Shown here: positions 8,239 through 15,451 of the stretch, piece after piece | Position numbering within the stretch: position 1 is the stretch's first letter | Layout of the letters: each line of letters starts with the position of its first letter | Source: an uncultured Pseudoflavonifractor sp. | GTDB taxonomy: Bacteria > Bacillota > Clostridia > Oscillospirales > Oscillospiraceae | Assembly: GCA_904419835.1 (NCBI GenBank) | Contig: CAJFTA010000012.1 | Location: 1 to 43,775, forward strand | Direction of reading: 5' to 3' | DNA length: 43,775 bases | The notes under the pieces: generated by a model | The model's database searches: none | What the model was told of the DNA's origin: nothing | Seen by the model: the letters and a program-made list of their open reading frames with translations, nothing else | Position numbers and translations under genes: made by a program

Positions 8239-8520
8239 ATGATCCGGCTCTATATCCGGGTGTCCGGGCGGGTCCAGGGCGTGGGCTTCCGGTGGTTTAC
8301 CAGCATGACCGCCGCCCGGCTGAATCTGACCGGCTGGGTGCGCAACCGGGAGGACGGCGACGTGGAGATGGAGGTCCAGGGGGACGAGGGGCCCGTGGAG
8401 GACTTTGTCCGGGCGGTTTCCCGGGGGCCGCGGTACGCCGTTGTGGAGAATATGGAGCGCCATCCGCTGGTTCCCGAGCCGGGGGAGCGGTCCTTCCACG
8501 AGCGGGGCAGCCTGTGGTGA
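8239..8520 (+). CDS. acyP: Acylphosphatase
   Basis: A 93-aa enzyme that hydrolyses acyl phosphates such as carbamoyl or acetyl phosphate. The active-site signature VSGRVQGVGFRWF (catalytic Arg in GVGFR) and the partner Asn in GWVRNREDGDVEMEVQG are intact. Length is typical. A purine-rich GGGGGAG ribosome site precedes the ATG; the frame is open further upstream but without family sequence. Confidence 0.93.
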   Translation: MIRLYIRVSGRVQGVGFRWFTSMTAARLNLTGWVRNREDGDVEMEVQGDEGPVEDFVRAVSRGPRYAVVENMERHPLVPEPGERSFHERGSLW

Positions 8521-8549
8521 AATTTTCCCTGCAAAACGGACAAAATATG

Positions 8550-8578
8550 TTTACTTTCATGATTCAGTGAAGTAAAAT
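8550..8578 (+). promoter_or_regulatory. Promoter with overlapping palindromic operator upstream of yerC-like gene
   Basis: TTTACT (8550-8555) and TAAAAT (8573-8578) are 17 bp apart. The same bases form an inverted repeat, TTTACTTTCA (8550-8559) against TGAAGTAAA (8568-8576), so a bound protein would cover both hexamers. The next gene encodes a TrpR-like regulator, making autoregulation plausible; this is inference. Confidence 0.5.
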
Positions 8579-8647
8579 ATAAAACGATAAAGTAAGAAAG
8601 CAGAGCCCTGAATCAAAACCAACGCTAGCAAAGGAGGCTGTCAGCCT

Positions 8648-8959
8648 ATGACCAAGGGTGAAAAGAAGGAGCGGAGCGATATTCTCTACGAGACCATCCT
8701 CACCCTCAAGGACCTGGACGAGTGCAAGAAGTTCTTCTCCGACCTGTGCACGGTGGCCGAGCTGCGGGCCATGGAGCAGCGCTTTGAGGTGGCCATTCTC
8801 CTGTCCAACGGCATGATCTACAACGACATTCTGGAGCGGACCGGCGCGTCCAGCGCCACCATCAGCCGGGTGAACCGGTCCCTCAACTATGGCGCCGACG
8901 GGTACACCACCGTCCTCCCCCGGGTAAAGGAGAAGCTGAAGGCCGATGGAAAGCTATGA
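8648..8959 (+). CDS. YerC/YecD family TrpR-related regulator
   Basis: A 103-aa DNA-binding protein with the TrpR-like helix-turn-helix: FSDLCTVAELRAMEQRFEVA, then YNDILERTGASSATISRVNR. In Firmicutes this family (YerC) is a conserved regulator whose ligand is not settled. AGGAGG precedes the ATG; the hairpin AGGCT-GTC-AGCCT (8635-8647) overlaps that ribosome site and touches the start codon, which may limit translation. The downstream methyltransferase gene overlaps its end by 14 bp. Confidence 0.9.
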   Translation: MTKGEKKERSDILYETILTLKDLDECKKFFSDLCTVAELRAMEQRFEVAILLSNGMIYNDILERTGASSATISRVNRSLNYGADGYTTVLPRVKEKLKADGKL

Positions 8960-9695
8960 GTTCCTGGCCGGGTGCTACGATGAGCTGACCACCGACGTGC
9001 GGTACAGCCGCTGGGCGGACTACATCGAGAAGCACTTTGCCCGCAGCGCCCTGCCCATCCACACGGTGCTGGACCTGGCCTGCGGCACCGGCAGCCTGAC
9101 GGCCGAGCTCATGGGCCGGGGCTACGAGATGATATGCGCCGACCGGTCGGCGGAGATGCTCTCTGTGGCGGCCGAGAAGTGCCGGGACCTGGCGGGGGAG
9201 CCCCCCGTCTTCCTGTGCCAGAGCATGGAGAAGCTGGACCTGTACGGCACCGTCGACGCCTGCGTCTGCTGCCTGGACAGCGTCAACTACGTCACCAGCC
9301 CCAGGAGGCTGAAAAAGGCCTTCCAGCGGGTCCACCTGTTCCTCGTGCCCGGCGGGCTGTTCCTCTTTGACATCAACACGCCGGACAAGCTCCGGGGCCT
9401 GGACGGCGGCATGTTTATCGACGAGACCGACGACGCATACTGCGTCTGGCGGGCGGAGTACGCCCCCCGGCGGCGCATCTGTACCTACGGAATGGACATC
9501 TTCCGCCTGGAGCCCGACGGCCGCTGGAGCCGGGGGGAGGAGGTCCACGAGGAGTACGCCTACGAGCCCGACGAGCTGGAGGAGTACCTGCGGGAGGCGG
9601 GCTTCACCCGCATCCGCCGCCACGGCTGCCTGAAAATGCGCGCCCCCGTGCCGGGGGAGGAGCGCATCTTCTTCACCGCCGTGAAGCAGGGCTGA
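8946..9695 (+). CDS. Class I SAM-dependent methyltransferase
   Basis: A 249-aa protein with the Rossmann-type methyltransferase motifs: VLDLACGTGSLTAEL (motif I, SAM binding), ICADRSAEML (motif II), DACVCCLDSVNYV (motif IV) and LVPGGLFLFDINTP (motif V). The substrate is unknown; small cytoplasmic Clostridial proteins of this type act on small molecules or RNA. It overlaps the TrpR-like gene by 14 bp, so the two are probably translated from one mRNA. Confidence 0.85.
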   Translation: MESYEFLAGCYDELTTDVRYSRWADYIEKHFARSALPIHTVLDLACGTGSLTAELMGRGYEMICADRSAEMLSVAAEKCRDLAGEPPVFLCQSMEKLDLYGTVDACVCCLDSVNYVTSPRRLKKAFQRVHLFLVPGGLFLFDINTPDKLRGLDGGMFIDETDDAYCVWRAEYAPRRRICTYGMDIFRLEPDGRWSRGEEVHEEYAYEPDELEEYLREAGFTRIRRHGCLKMRAPVPGEERIFFTAVKQG

Positions 9696-9732
9696 ACACA
9701 GCCATTTGGTTTGTGAAAAAAGCCGCGCAGGG

Positions 9733-9898
9733 TTCGCGCCCACAGGCGCGAATCAAGTGCAATCTATTTTCTCCGGCGACATGTACGGCGGAGAAAATAC
9801 TTCTCAGGCCGCAAGTGTGGAATTTGTCCGCTGAATGCGGACAAATTATGCGCGCAGCGGACTGCATCTTATTGGAAAAAGGTGCGAGCGCCTTTTTC
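9733..9898 (+). repeat. Cluster of four hairpins upstream of hslO
   Basis: In the 232-bp gap before hslO four inverted repeats follow each other: TTCGCGCC/GGCGCGAA (9733-9752), ATTTTCTCCG/CGGAGAAAAT (9766-9798), AATTTGTCCGC/GCGGACAAATT (9821-9847) and GAAAAAGG/CCTTTTTC (9875-9898). The last ends in T residues and could act as an attenuator of hslO. No reading frame with a ribosome site was seen here. Confidence 0.65.
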
Positions 9899-9927
9899 GA
9901 TGGAAGAGAAAGGAAACCATACCGCTT

Positions 9928-10803
9928 ATGTCTGATCAGATTATCCGTATGCTGGCCAAGGACGCGCCCGTGAAGGCCTCCGCCATTACGGCGGGCGCTC
10001 TGGTGGAGCGCGCCCGCCAGATCCACAAGACCCTGCCCACCGCCACCGCCGCCCTGGGCCGCGCCCTGATGGGGGCGTCCATGATGGGCAACCAGCTCAA
10101 GGAGGAGGCGGCCTCCCTCACTCTGCGGGTGAAGGGGGACGGGCCCCTGGGGGGCATCACCGCCGTGTCCGACAGCGAGGGCAACGTCCGGGGCTACGTC
10201 CAGAATCCGGCGGCCGACCTGCCCCGGAAGCGGCCCGGCAAGCTGGACGTGGGCGCCGCCGTGGGCGCCGGATCCCTCACCGTCATCAAGGACCTGAACA
10301 TGAAGGAGCCCTATGTGGGCACCATTGAGCTGCTCTCCGGCGAGATTGCCGACGACATCGCCGCCTATTTCCTGGAGAGCGAGCAGATCCCCACGGCCTG
10401 CGCCCTGGGGGTGCTGCTGGATACCGACCAGTCCGTCCTCTGCGCCGGCGGCTACCTCATCCAGCTGCTGCCCGGCGCGGACGAGAGCGTCATCCGCACC
10501 ATCGAGCAGGGGGTGGCCCGGGTGGGCGCGGTGACCGAGGCCCTCCGGGACGGCATGACCGCCAGGGGCCTGCTGATGCAGGTGCTGTCCGACTTCGACA
10601 TGGAGGTGCTGGAGGAGAGCCCGGTGGAGTACCGCTGCTACTGCAGCCGGGACCGGGTGACCCGGGCCCTCATCAGCATGGGAAAGAAGGACCTGGAGGA
10701 GCTGATTGCCGACCAGGGCAAGGCGGAGCTCACCTGCCAGTTCTGCGACAAGGTGTACCACTACTCCAGGGAGGAGCTGGAGGCCATTCTGGCCGCCATG
10801 TGA
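9928..10803 (+). CDS. hslO: Hsp33 redox-regulated chaperone
   Basis: A 291-aa holdase chaperone activated by oxidative unfolding. The zinc-binding switch is complete: C237-x-C239 (RCYCSRDR) and C270-xx-C273 (CQFC). The core shows ITAGALVERARQIHKT, GALMGASMMGNQLK-like sequence and VRGYVQNP. Length is typical. The ATG at 9928 follows a weak, distant AAAGGA; upstream codons in the open frame come from the hairpin cluster and do not resemble the family. Confidence 0.95.
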   Translation: MSDQIIRMLAKDAPVKASAITAGALVERARQIHKTLPTATAALGRALMGASMMGNQLKEEAASLTLRVKGDGPLGGITAVSDSEGNVRGYVQNPAADLPRKRPGKLDVGAAVGAGSLTVIKDLNMKEPYVGTIELLSGEIADDIAAYFLESEQIPTACALGVLLDTDQSVLCAGGYLIQLLPGADESVIRTIEQGVARVGAVTEALRDGMTARGLLMQVLSDFDMEVLEESPVEYRCYCSRDRVTRALISMGKKDLEELIADQGKAELTCQFCDKVYHYSREELEAILAAM

Positions 10804-10835
10804 AAATGCTCTTCGGCGCGGAACGGGGCCCATTC

Positions 10836-10880
10836 GCACAAACACCCCCTGCCGGGGTTTCCGGCAGGGGGTGTTTGTGC
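10836..10880 (+). terminator. Perfect 20-bp hairpin after hslO
   Basis: Bases 10836-10855 pair perfectly with 10861-10880 around a five-base GGTTT loop (arm core ACACCCCCTGCCGG). It has no T run on the plus strand, so termination would be atypical; it could also protect the hslO mRNA 3' end. Confidence 0.5.
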
Positions 10881-11001
10881 GCGGAAGAAGGACAGAATTC
10901 CCCCAATTCCCATAATCATTGAGAAAATTAACATGGGATAATGCGATAAAAAAAGAGAGCCTGTAATATAGTAGGCACTACAGGAAGAAGGGGGGAAAGA
11001 G

Positions 11002-11583
11002 GTGCTGCTGATTGATTTTTTTCAGAAGGTCCTTGGGATCTCCGATGAGGCGCTGGTGCAGGAGGCGCTCCGCGTATCAGAGACAAGGGTGCTGAAAAAG
11101 GGGGAGTACCTGATTCGCCAGGGGAATACGCCCACCCATGTGTATTTCCTGATGCAGGGCATTGCCCGTGGCGTGCTCACAGATGTGAACGGAAAGGAAA
11201 TCACCGACTGCCTGGTGTTCCAGTGCGGAGCGCCCGCCATGCCCAGCTCAGACATTGCCCAGCCCGCGCCCATTGACGTGCAGACGCTTACGGAGTGCGA
11301 GGTTGTGCGCATCGCCGTCCCGGAGGTCAACCGGATGCTCCGGGAATACCCGGCCATGTCCGAGCTCTACCGCCAGCTGGTGATGGAGTCGTCCAGGCTC
11401 CACTGGGAATTGAAAATCGCCATCTACCAGTACACGGCCATGGAGCGCTATCAGTGGTTCCGGCAGGCCTATCCCGGGCTGAGCGAGAAAATCAGCAACA
11501 AGTACATCGCGTCGTTTCTCAACATGACCCCTGTGACGCTGAGCAGGCTGAAGCAGGAGCTGAAAAAGCAGGGCGGGGCATAG
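11002..11583 (+). CDS. Crp/Fnr family transcriptional regulator
   Basis: A 193-aa regulator with an N-terminal cyclic-nucleotide-binding-type beta barrel (LKKGEYLIRQGNTPTHVYFL, GIARGVLTDVNGKEITDCLV) and a C-terminal winged helix (SNKYIASFLNMTPVTLSRLK). It lacks an Fnr-type cysteine cluster, and the cAMP-binding motif is not conserved, so the signal is unknown. The start is GTG at 11002 after a GGGGGG ribosome site. An inverted repeat CCTGTA/TACAGG at 10960-10984 just upstream may be an operator. It converges with the DUF6465 gene at a shared terminator. Confidence 0.85.
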   Translation: MLLIDFFQKVLGISDEALVQEALRVSETRVLKKGEYLIRQGNTPTHVYFLMQGIARGVLTDVNGKEITDCLVFQCGAPAMPSSDIAQPAPIDVQTLTECEVVRIAVPEVNRMLREYPAMSELYRQLVMESSRLHWELKIAIYQYTAMERYQWFRQAYPGLSEKISNKYIASFLNMTPVTLSRLKQELKKQGGA

Positions 11584-11614
11584 CAGCGGACTCTGCCCGG
11601 AAGTGGTCGGAAAC

Positions 11615-11666
11615 GAAAAAAGGGGAATCCGGGAGCGCGAAATGCGGCTCCGGGTTCCCCTTTTTC
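11615..11666. terminator. Bidirectional terminator between the Crp and DUF6465 genes
   Basis: AAAAAGGGGAATCC pairs with GGGTTCCCCTTTTT, with an additional GC stem inside. The A and T flanks serve both convergent genes. Confidence 0.8.
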
Positions 11667-11672
11667 AGGTGA

Positions 11673-12092
11673 TTAATAGCAGAACTTGCCGACAGGCTCA
11701 CCGTTGATAACGCAGTACACAGCGCCGTCCTCGGGCTTGACGTAGAGCTCCATGGTCTCAATGGCCTCGGTGCGGCCGGCATCGGCCCACACCTTCTTGG
11801 CGCCGGCGATCATGGTGGTCTCGGTGACCTGGCGGCCGCAGTACTCCAGAATAATGGTGGTCTTGGCCTCCGCAGACTTCTCCTCGGCGGCCTTCTTGGC
11901 GGGGGCCTTCTTGGTAGCGGTCTTGCGGGCGGTCTTCTTGGCGGCGGCCTCAGCCACGGGCTCAGCCTTGGCGGCAGGCTCGGTCTTGGCCTCGGCCTTG
12001 GCCTTGGTCTCCACAGCCTCAGCGGCCTTGGCGGCGGTCTTCTCCTCGGCGGCCTTCACGGCGGCCTCGCGACGCTTCGCACCAGCGATCAT
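11673..12092 (-). CDS. DUF6465-like Lys/Ala-rich protein
   Basis: A 139-aa protein in two parts. Residues about 5-75 are a low-complexity Ala/Lys/Glu segment with AKKTARKTATKKAPAKKA, reminiscent of histone-H1-like tails. The C-terminal domain (TTIILEYCGRQVTETTMIAG, ETMELYVKPEDGAVYCVING) matches the small beta domain of the DUF6465 group common in Clostridia. The function is unknown; nucleic acid binding by the basic tail is inference. The start at 12092 follows GGAGG; the frame extends seven codons further upstream without a ribosome site. Confidence 0.75.
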   Translation of the reverse strand: MIAGAKRREAAVKAAEEKTAAKAAEAVETKAKAEAKTEPAAKAEPVAEAAAKKTARKTATKKAPAKKAAEEKSAEAKTTIILEYCGRQVTETTMIAGAKKVWADAGRTEAIETMELYVKPEDGAVYCVINGEPVGKFCY

Positions 12093-12282
12093 GTGTAAAT
12101 TCCTCCAGTCCATTTATTCAGACATGTTTTTATATGATTTGCTGCAACTATTCTACAACAATTTTCCGGTAATTGTCATATATAAAATGTAAGAATTTTC
12201 AAGAGCGGACAGAGGGCATTTTAGCTAATGCGTACTGAATCGGCAGATTTTAAAAAAAATGGGGTTCCAGGACGGGAGAGCA

Positions 12283-12315
12283 CAGCGAGGATCCGCAGTC
12301 TGCGGACCCTCGCTG
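12283..12315. other. Hairpin downstream of the cysteine-rich gene
   Basis: CAGCGAGG-A-TCCGCAG pairs with CTGCGGA-C-CCTCGCTG, with one mismatch. It lies 20 bp after the minus-strand stop codon and about 23 bp before a minus-strand T run (12260-12253). It is probably involved in termination, but the spacing is unusual. The rest of the gap 12093-12335 holds no gene that can be supported. Confidence 0.4.
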
Positions 12316-12335
12316 CATGAATTGGTGTGGGACCT

Positions 12336-13106
12336 TCAGCTCCGGCAGCCATTGCCGCCGGAGGGCGGGCAGTGGTCGGAGCAGCCGCAGCCGCCCGCAG
12401 CGCTGTTGGGCGGGAAGAACTCATCCACGGGGAACTGGACATGGCGGAAGATCTCGCAGGGGTCATCCTCACAGCCGCCGCAGGTGCACTCCTTCTCGGG
12501 CATGCAGTAGTCGTAGGCGGGCATGAGCAGCTGGGTGTCCCGCTCCAGACGGATGATGGAGAACTGGCCCAGGGTGACGTAGACCCGCTTGCCCTCGTTG
12601 CCGAAGCACAGGTCGCTGCCGAAGCAGGCGCAGATGCAGGGCGGAATGTCGGACAGCTCACAGTCGCAGCAGGGGCGGCAGTCGCACATGTCCACCAGCT
12701 TCATGTTCAGCACGATGGGGTCCACCGCCTCCACCACCGCGGTGGGCAGGTTGGTCTTCATGATGTTCTGCTCGTCCACGGCCCCGGAAGCGGTCTCGGA
12801 GGAGAACACCTTGGCGCTGCCCTCGCTGCCGAAGAGGATGACCCGCTTGTCGAACACGCACAGGCCGCAGATCTGGACGGGCCGGGCGGCGCCCACGAAA
12901 GCGTCGGCGGTGACCCGGTAGAAGTACCGGACGTCCACGGTGAAGAAGCCCCGGTTGAAGCCGATGGGCTCCACGTCGATGTACACATAGAGCAGCTCGG
13001 CCTGGCCGGCCCGGATGGACACGGCCCGGTCAATGGCGCACTGGGAGCTCTGGGTGGGATAGAAGCGGAGATCCTCAATGCAGTCCTTATCGGAAGATAT
13101 AGCGTC
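12336..13106 (-). pseudogene. Cysteine-rich conserved Clostridial protein, 5'-truncated by the prophage
   Basis: The frame encodes about 256 residues: DCIEDLRFYPTQSSQCAIDR, then VYIDVEPIGFNRGFFTVDV, a Cys-rich stretch (CDCRPCCDC, CICACF) and a Cys/Gly-rich tail. Coding sequence continues upstream of the only candidate start, a GTG at 13022 with no ribosome site, back to a stop at 13107-13109. There is no start codon with a ribosome site anywhere in that extension. The integrase gene begins 38 bp beyond. The simplest reading is that the native N-terminus was separated by prophage integration and lies beyond the window. The product's function is unknown; cysteine-richness and the conserved beta-type sequence would fit a structural or spore-layer protein, but that is a guess. 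Confidence 0.7.
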
Positions 13107-13146
13107 TTAAATACAACGGAATGTGCTGGGCCCCAAGTGGTTGGCG
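13090..13146. mobile_element. Predicted left attachment junction (attL) of the prophage
   Basis: The cysteine-rich gene loses coding sense at about 13,107, and the stop codon of the serine integrase lies at 13,147. Serine-integrase attachment sites usually sit beside the integrase gene, so the crossover should lie in this short interval. The partner site attR is outside the window, so the core bases cannot be fixed. Confidence 0.55.
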
Positions 13147-14631
13147 TCAGTAGGGCTTCAGCGTGAAGAGCAGCTGGAACTCGCTCTGCTTGGATTTCTT
13201 CTCTTTCCGGTAGGTGATGGTGCTGATGACGCTCTTGAGCATGGCGTTGCGGCCGGCGGCGTCGGCGGCGTCGTATGCGTCCAGCACGGCCCGGATTTTC
13301 CTGGCCAGGGCGGCCGGGTCGGCCAGCTGGGCGTCCCGGATGGACTGTTCTGTCTCCCGCCGGCGGCGCTCCAGGCCGGCGATCTTCTCCTTCACCGCCG
13401 CCATCCGCTCCCGGAAGGTGGGCAGGTCGTACTCCTCCATCTCCAGCAGCTCGTACAGGCGGCTCTTCTGCCGCTGGGCCGCCGCCAGCTCCTTCTTCAC
13501 CGCCTCCAGGGCGCTGTCCAGAACGGAGGTATCCCGGGCCGTACCGCGCTGCTGCTCCAGCTCCAGCTTCACCAGGGTCTCCTCCAGGTAGGAGAGCACC
13601 CGCTGCTCCACCAACTCAAACTTGGTGCTGGCGCAGCACCCCTTTTTGGTGCACAGCAGATACGCCTGCTCCTTCATCACCACGCGCTGCATGTTCTGCC
13701 CGCAGTTGGCGCACTTCACCAGCCCGGCCAGGGGGCTGCGGACGGTGCCGTCGTTCCTGGAGGGGATATACCGCCCGGCCATGATGTCCTGCACCGTGTC
13801 GTACAGCTCCTGGCTCACAATGGCGGGGTGGAGGCCGTCCACAATGGTCCACTTCTCCCGGGGATTGTAGATGGTGATGTGCTTGGGGTTGCCCCTGGCC
13901 CCCTTGCGGATGTGGGACTTCTGGTTCCAGACCACCTTCCCGGCGAAGGTGGGGTTGCGGAGGATGTGGGCCACGCTGTTGCGGGTGAACTCCTCCGAGC
14001 GGTGGGGCTTGGCCCCCAGGGCGTTGATGTGACGGGCGATGGAGATGCAGCCGTAACCCTGGATGTAGAGCTGGTACATCATGCGCACAAAGCGGGCCTC
14101 CGGCTCGTAAATCTCCAGGGTGGGCCGCCGGTCCACCAGCACCTTCCGGTAGCCGTAGGGGGCGTTGGCCACATAGCAGCCGTCGCTGATGCTCTGCTTC
14201 AGGCCCCGGCGCAGCCGCTTGTTGATAATCTTGTACTCCCGGCGGGACATGAAGGTCTTGAACTCCGCCATCTCGTCGTCCAGGTCGTCGGACAGGTTGT
14301 AGGTCTTTTCCGGGGTGACGATGAGGGTGCCGGAGTCCCGGAAGGCGTCCAGGATGATGCCCTGGTCCTTCATCCGGCCCCGGGAGAGCCGGTCCAGGTC
14401 CATGACCAGCACCGCGTCGTAGCGGCCCTCCTCCACGTCCTCCAGCAGGCGCAGCATCTCCGGCCGGGCGTACAGGCTCTCGCCGCTGACCACCTCCTCA
14501 TAGGTGGCGATGATGTGGATGTCATGGTCGGCGGCGTACTGCTCCAGCGCCTTCCGGTGCCGGGAGAGCACTTCCTCCGTATCCATGCCCTCCTCCATGC
14601 GGGATTTTCTCAGATATTCCGCCGCGTCCAT
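13147..14631 (-). CDS. Large serine recombinase (phage integrase)
   Basis: A 494-aa large serine integrase that would insert and excise the prophage. The resolvase domain begins MDAAEYLRKSRMEEG with catalytic Ser10, followed by VVSGESLYARPEM and VLVMDLDRLSRG. The recombinase domain has PYGYRKVLVD and NPTFAGKVVWN. A zinc ribbon follows (CANCGQNM, CTKKGCC), and then a long coiled coil (residues about 370-445) used for synapsis control. GGAGGG precedes the ATG at 14631. It reads toward attL. Excision normally needs a directionality factor, which was not recognised here. Confidence 0.95.
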   Translation of the reverse strand: MDAAEYLRKSRMEEGMDTEEVLSRHRKALEQYAADHDIHIIATYEEVVSGESLYARPEMLRLLEDVEEGRYDAVLVMDLDRLSRGRMKDQGIILDAFRDSGTLIVTPEKTYNLSDDLDDEMAEFKTFMSRREYKIINKRLRRGLKQSISDGCYVANAPYGYRKVLVDRRPTLEIYEPEARFVRMMYQLYIQGYGCISIARHINALGAKPHRSEEFTRNSVAHILRNPTFAGKVVWNQKSHIRKGARGNPKHITIYNPREKWTIVDGLHPAIVSQELYDTVQDIMAGRYIPSRNDGTVRSPLAGLVKCANCGQNMQRVVMKEQAYLLCTKKGCCASTKFELVEQRVLSYLEETLVKLELEQQRGTARDTSVLDSALEAVKKELAAAQRQKSRLYELLEMEEYDLPTFRERMAAVKEKIAGLERRRRETEQSIRDAQLADPAALARKIRAVLDAYDAADAAGRNAMLKSVISTITYRKEKKSKQSEFQLLFTLKPY

Positions 14632-14663
14632 TGGGTTCCCTCCTTCGCAATATGTTGAGAGCA

Positions 14664-14697
14664 TAACCGCCCCCGGCCGGATGGCTGAGGGCGGTTT
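14664..14697. other. GC hairpin between integrase and Uma2 gene
   Basis: AACCGCCC (about 14665-14672) pairs with GGGCGGTT (14689-14696) across a GC-rich loop. It lies between the solitary CRISPR-like repeat and the integrase start, in the leftward transcript. Confidence 0.45.
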
Positions 14698-14714
14698 TGA
14701 TATTCAGGTCATTT

Positions 14715-14754
14715 ATTTCAATCCACGCCCCACGCTCCCCACACGGGGAGCGGC
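14715..14754 (-). CRISPR. Solitary type I-C-like CRISPR repeat (no array)
   Basis: Read on the minus strand, the hairpin CGCTCCCC-GTGT-GGGGAGCG is followed by TGGGGCG and then TGGATTGAAAT. The hairpin and the 11-base 3' handle are those of classic subtype I-C repeats, which normally join directly; here seven extra bases separate them, apparently a tandem duplication of the CCACGC word. There is a single copy, no spacers, and no cas genes in the window. It lies just after the stop codon of the Uma2 gene, in sense with that transcript. Confidence 0.65.
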
Positions 14755-14763
14755 AGGGGAGAC

Positions 14764-15333
14764 CTAGGATAAAAAGACTCTGGCCAGCTCAATGAAGCAG
14801 CCGTCCAGCACGTTGACCTTGGCGATGTCTCCGGCGGTGTAGACCTCCCGGACGCGGTAGCGGCCGCCGTCCAGCACGCTGACCTGGACGGTCTTGCTCT
14901 CCGGATCCACAATCCAGTACTCCCGCACCCCGGCGCGCTCATACAGGTTGTACTTGGTCAGCCGGTCGTGGCGCTGGGTGGAGGGGGATAGAATCTCAAT
15001 GATAAGGTTGGGCGCGCCTCTGCACCCCATATCGTCCAGCTTGTCCATGTCGCAGACCACGGACAGGTCGGGCTCCACCAGGGTGTCCACAGCCTCCGGC
15101 CGGTCGCCGGCCTTCTCAAACAGCCGCACGGCAAAGGGGGCCGGGTAAACCTTGCAGCGCTTGCCCTCCAGATAGTTGTAGAGCTGGGCCAGCAGGGCGG
15201 CGGCAATCTCCTGGTGGACGCGGGAGGGGGGCGCCATCATCACAGCCGCGCCATCGATGAGCTCGGCCCGCTCCTGCTCGTCCCAGGTCAGGACGTCGGC
15301 CAGGGTGTATCGTTCTTCCTTGGGCAGCGGCAT
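14764..15333 (-). CDS. Uma2 family endonuclease
   Basis: A 189-aa protein of the Uma2 family, a PD-(D/E)xK-fold nuclease group of unsettled function. Visible motifs are LIDGAAVMMAPPSRVHQEIA, VEPDLSVVCD (acidic metal-binding position), APNLIIEILSPST and GVREYWIVDPESKTV. The start at 15333 follows AGGAGAG; an upstream in-frame methionine is not preceded by a ribosome site. It lies in the leftward lysogenic arm, so it may be expressed from the prophage and affect host fitness or incoming DNA; this is inference. Confidence 0.88.
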   Translation of the reverse strand: MPLPKEERYTLADVLTWDEQERAELIDGAAVMMAPPSRVHQEIAAALLAQLYNYLEGKRCKVYPAPFAVRLFEKAGDRPEAVDTLVEPDLSVVCDMDKLDDMGCRGAPNLIIEILSPSTQRHDRLTKYNLYERAGVREYWIVDPESKTVQVSVLDGGRYRVREVYTAGDIAKVNVLDGCFIELARVFLS

Positions 15334-15426
15334 GTCGCTCTCTCCTTTCCATGAATTGATTCGCGCTGTCTCTATTGTATGCCGCAACAGGGGCGGCAAA
15401 TCCGGAAACGTGCTCGGATTTGGGGC

Positions 15427-15443
15427 GTGTCCAAGTTGGACAC
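15427..15443. repeat. 17-bp palindrome GTGTCC-N5-GGACAC, copy A
   Basis: GTGTCC-AAGTT-GGACAC in the intergenic space between the Uma2 gene start and the Ltp-repeat gene stop. It is one of four copies, all in the prophage. Confidence 0.75.
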
Positions 15444-15451
15444 AGCTATGC

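Noticed and set aside
13020..13022. GTG as the true start of the cysteine-rich gene
   Set aside because: No ribosome site precedes it and conserved-looking sequence (DCIEDLRFYPTQ) continues upstream; truncation by the prophage explains both facts.
14700..14760. A CRISPR array
   Set aside because: Only one repeat-like unit is present; no second repeat, spacer or leader was found nearby.
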